Program-made: the position numbers and the translations under genes
Origin: Sedimentisphaerales bacterium
GTDB taxonomy: Bacteria > Planctomycetota > Phycisphaerae > Sedimentisphaerales > Anaerobacaceae
DNA: 33,015 nucleotides
Assembly (NCBI GenBank): GCA_028277585.1
Contig: JANQFY010000518.1
Location: 1 to 33,015, forward strand
Direction: 5' to 3'
Notes under the pieces: generated by a model
Databases searched by the model: none
Told to the model about the DNA's origin: nothing
What the model saw: the letters and a program-made list of their open reading frames with translations, nothing else
Part shown: positions 32,370 through 33,015 of the stretch, piece by piece
Layout: each line of letters starts with the position of its first letter
Numbering within the stretch: position 1 is the first letter of the stretch

Positions 32370-32398
32370 TTTATAGACCAATGGTCTATTAATGTCAA
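32370..32398 (-). promoter_or_regulatory. Near-consensus promoter with operator in the spacer
   Basis: Minus strand: -35 TTGACA (32398-32393), a 17-bp spacer, and -10 TATAAA (32375-32370). The palindrome ATAGACCA-A-TGGTCTAT (32373-32389) fills the spacer and enters the -10 box, so a bound repressor would block RNA polymerase. It serves the methyltransferase-permease-tetR unit. Confidence 0.85.
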
Positions 32399-32434
32399 GC
32401 CGATTTTTCTTGGGGGGCTGGCAGTTGCTCGGAT

Positions 32435-33015
32435 TCAGCCCGTTCGGTCTGCTCGAGACCATTGGGCGTCAAGAAAGTCCAGCAGGGCGTCCCAACCCGG
32501 GCCTCCCTCAGGGGCGCCGGGGTTGACGTGGTCGGCGTCGACGATGTCGAGGACCATTCGATTGGGTTGGCCGAGCCATTCGTAGACCGGCCGGGTTGCT
32601 TCGAATGCCGCCCGCTCGCCCTGCGGATTGCCCCAGGCGTCCTTGGCGCCCACGTAGATGTAGAGCGGACGCGGCGCGACCAGCGCGAGTAGCCAGTGCT
32701 GATCGAAAGGCATCTCGTGCTCGCGGTCGATGAAAGTGAACGCCCGCGGCGTCAGCCAGTATCGTTCGAGCAGTTGTTCGAGTTCCTGGGCGCCTTTGCC
32801 GCGCACGCGGTAGAGGGCCGAGCCCGCCATACCCGACTGATGGGGCGCGACGGCGGTGAACCGCTCGTCGAGGGCGCCCGCCAGCAGGGCGGATTTGCCC
32901 CGGCGCGAATGGCCCCAGACGGCCACGCGCTTGGCGTCGACTTCGGGGCGGGTCTCCAGCCAGTTCATCGCGACCGAGCAGCCCCAGGCAGCGACCGCGA
33001 CGGTTCCCCAGTCGG
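32435..33015 (-). CDS. CE15-like esterase (glucuronoyl esterase-type), N-terminus outside window
   Basis: 193 codons of an alpha/beta-hydrolase C-terminal part; the frame is open through the right edge (DWGTVAVAAWGCSVAMNWLE), so the start is outside. The nucleophile elbow is GHSRRGKSALL (Ser about 36 codons after the edge), close to the G-C/H-S-R-x-GK elbow of carbohydrate esterase family 15 and its relatives. It is followed by DERFTAVAPHQSG, ARPLYIYVGAKDAWG and DADHVNPGAPEG, whose His is the likely catalytic base. Family members cut glucuronate-lignin or related ester links in plant polysaccharides and are usually exported. It is upstream of the TetR-controlled unit on the same strand, but that unit has its own promoter. 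Confidence 0.88.
   Translation of the reverse strand, partial: DWGTVAVAAWGCSVAMNWLETRPEVDAKRVAVWGHSRRGKSALLAGALDERFTAVAPHQSGMAGSALYRVRGKGAQELEQLLERYWLTPRAFTFIDREHEMPFDQHWLLALVAPRPLYIYVGAKDAWGNPQGERAAFEATRPVYEWLGQPNRMVLDIVDADHVNPGAPEGGPGWDALLDFLDAQWSRADRTG

Overview
The window looks like GC-rich chromosomal DNA from a planctomycete, most likely of the Phycisphaerae/Sedimentisphaerales type. The signs are: secreted beta-helix proteins ending in a dockerin-like module followed by an Ig-like domain; a PEP-CTERM-type sorted protein; two ECF sigma factors, each translationally coupled to a membrane anti-sigma candidate; a BlaI/M56 pair with long extracytoplasmic extensions; and interspersed repeats whose translations read like NKANFG and ISDFGF. 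The assignment rests on protein style and repeats, not on a marker gene. No rRNA, tRNA, CRISPR array or origin was seen.

Layout. 1-1672 (minus): ribE with its own promoter, followed by pdxA, which runs off the left edge. 1777-3944 (minus): a PEP-CTERM-like protein with a palindrome next to its promoter, a small membrane-anchored BamE/SmpA-like protein, and a two-gene module of small conserved proteins. 4358-6047 (minus): a tightly coupled TIR-domain gene and an acidic-linker winged-helix partner, less GC-rich by eye than the surroundings; this is the best candidate for an undescribed defence system. 6090-6783: a nest of interspersed repeats, then purC (plus) with promoter and terminator. 8182-11455 (minus): cheW and a large chemoreceptor with a triplicated sensor module. 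12071-12563: remnant of an IS3-type transposase. 12886-16976 (plus): ECF sigma factor, zinc anti-sigma factor and two exported proteins of unknown function. 17231-23894 (plus): four secreted proteins in mirror order A1-B1-B2-A2 (A = beta-helix plus dockerin-like; B = a smaller beta-rich protein), with a duplicated 51-nt leader carrying a five-codon mini-ORF and a duplicated 32-nt hairpin before the terminators. 24081-27589 (plus): BlaI operators, blaI and a 1027-residue M56 protease fused to LysM and a DUF4097-like repeat domain, with an interspersed repeat inserted in frame. 27903-29716 (plus): a second sigma/anti-sigma pair. 29789-32398 (minus): an ICMT-like methyltransferase, two half-permeases and a TetR regulator, read from a near-consensus promoter whose spacer contains a 17-bp palindrome. 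32435-33015 (minus): the C-terminal part of a CE15-like esterase.

How it fits together. Most of the window serves sensing and the cell surface: chemoreception, ECF and BlaI/M56 signalling across the membrane, and secretion of polysaccharide- or surface-associated proteins, with three housekeeping biosynthetic genes (ribE, pdxA, purC) between these blocks. Frequent four-base overlaps (sigma/anti-sigma twice, blaI/M56, permease halves) mark the real operons. All functional calls come from reading motifs by eye; no database search was run.
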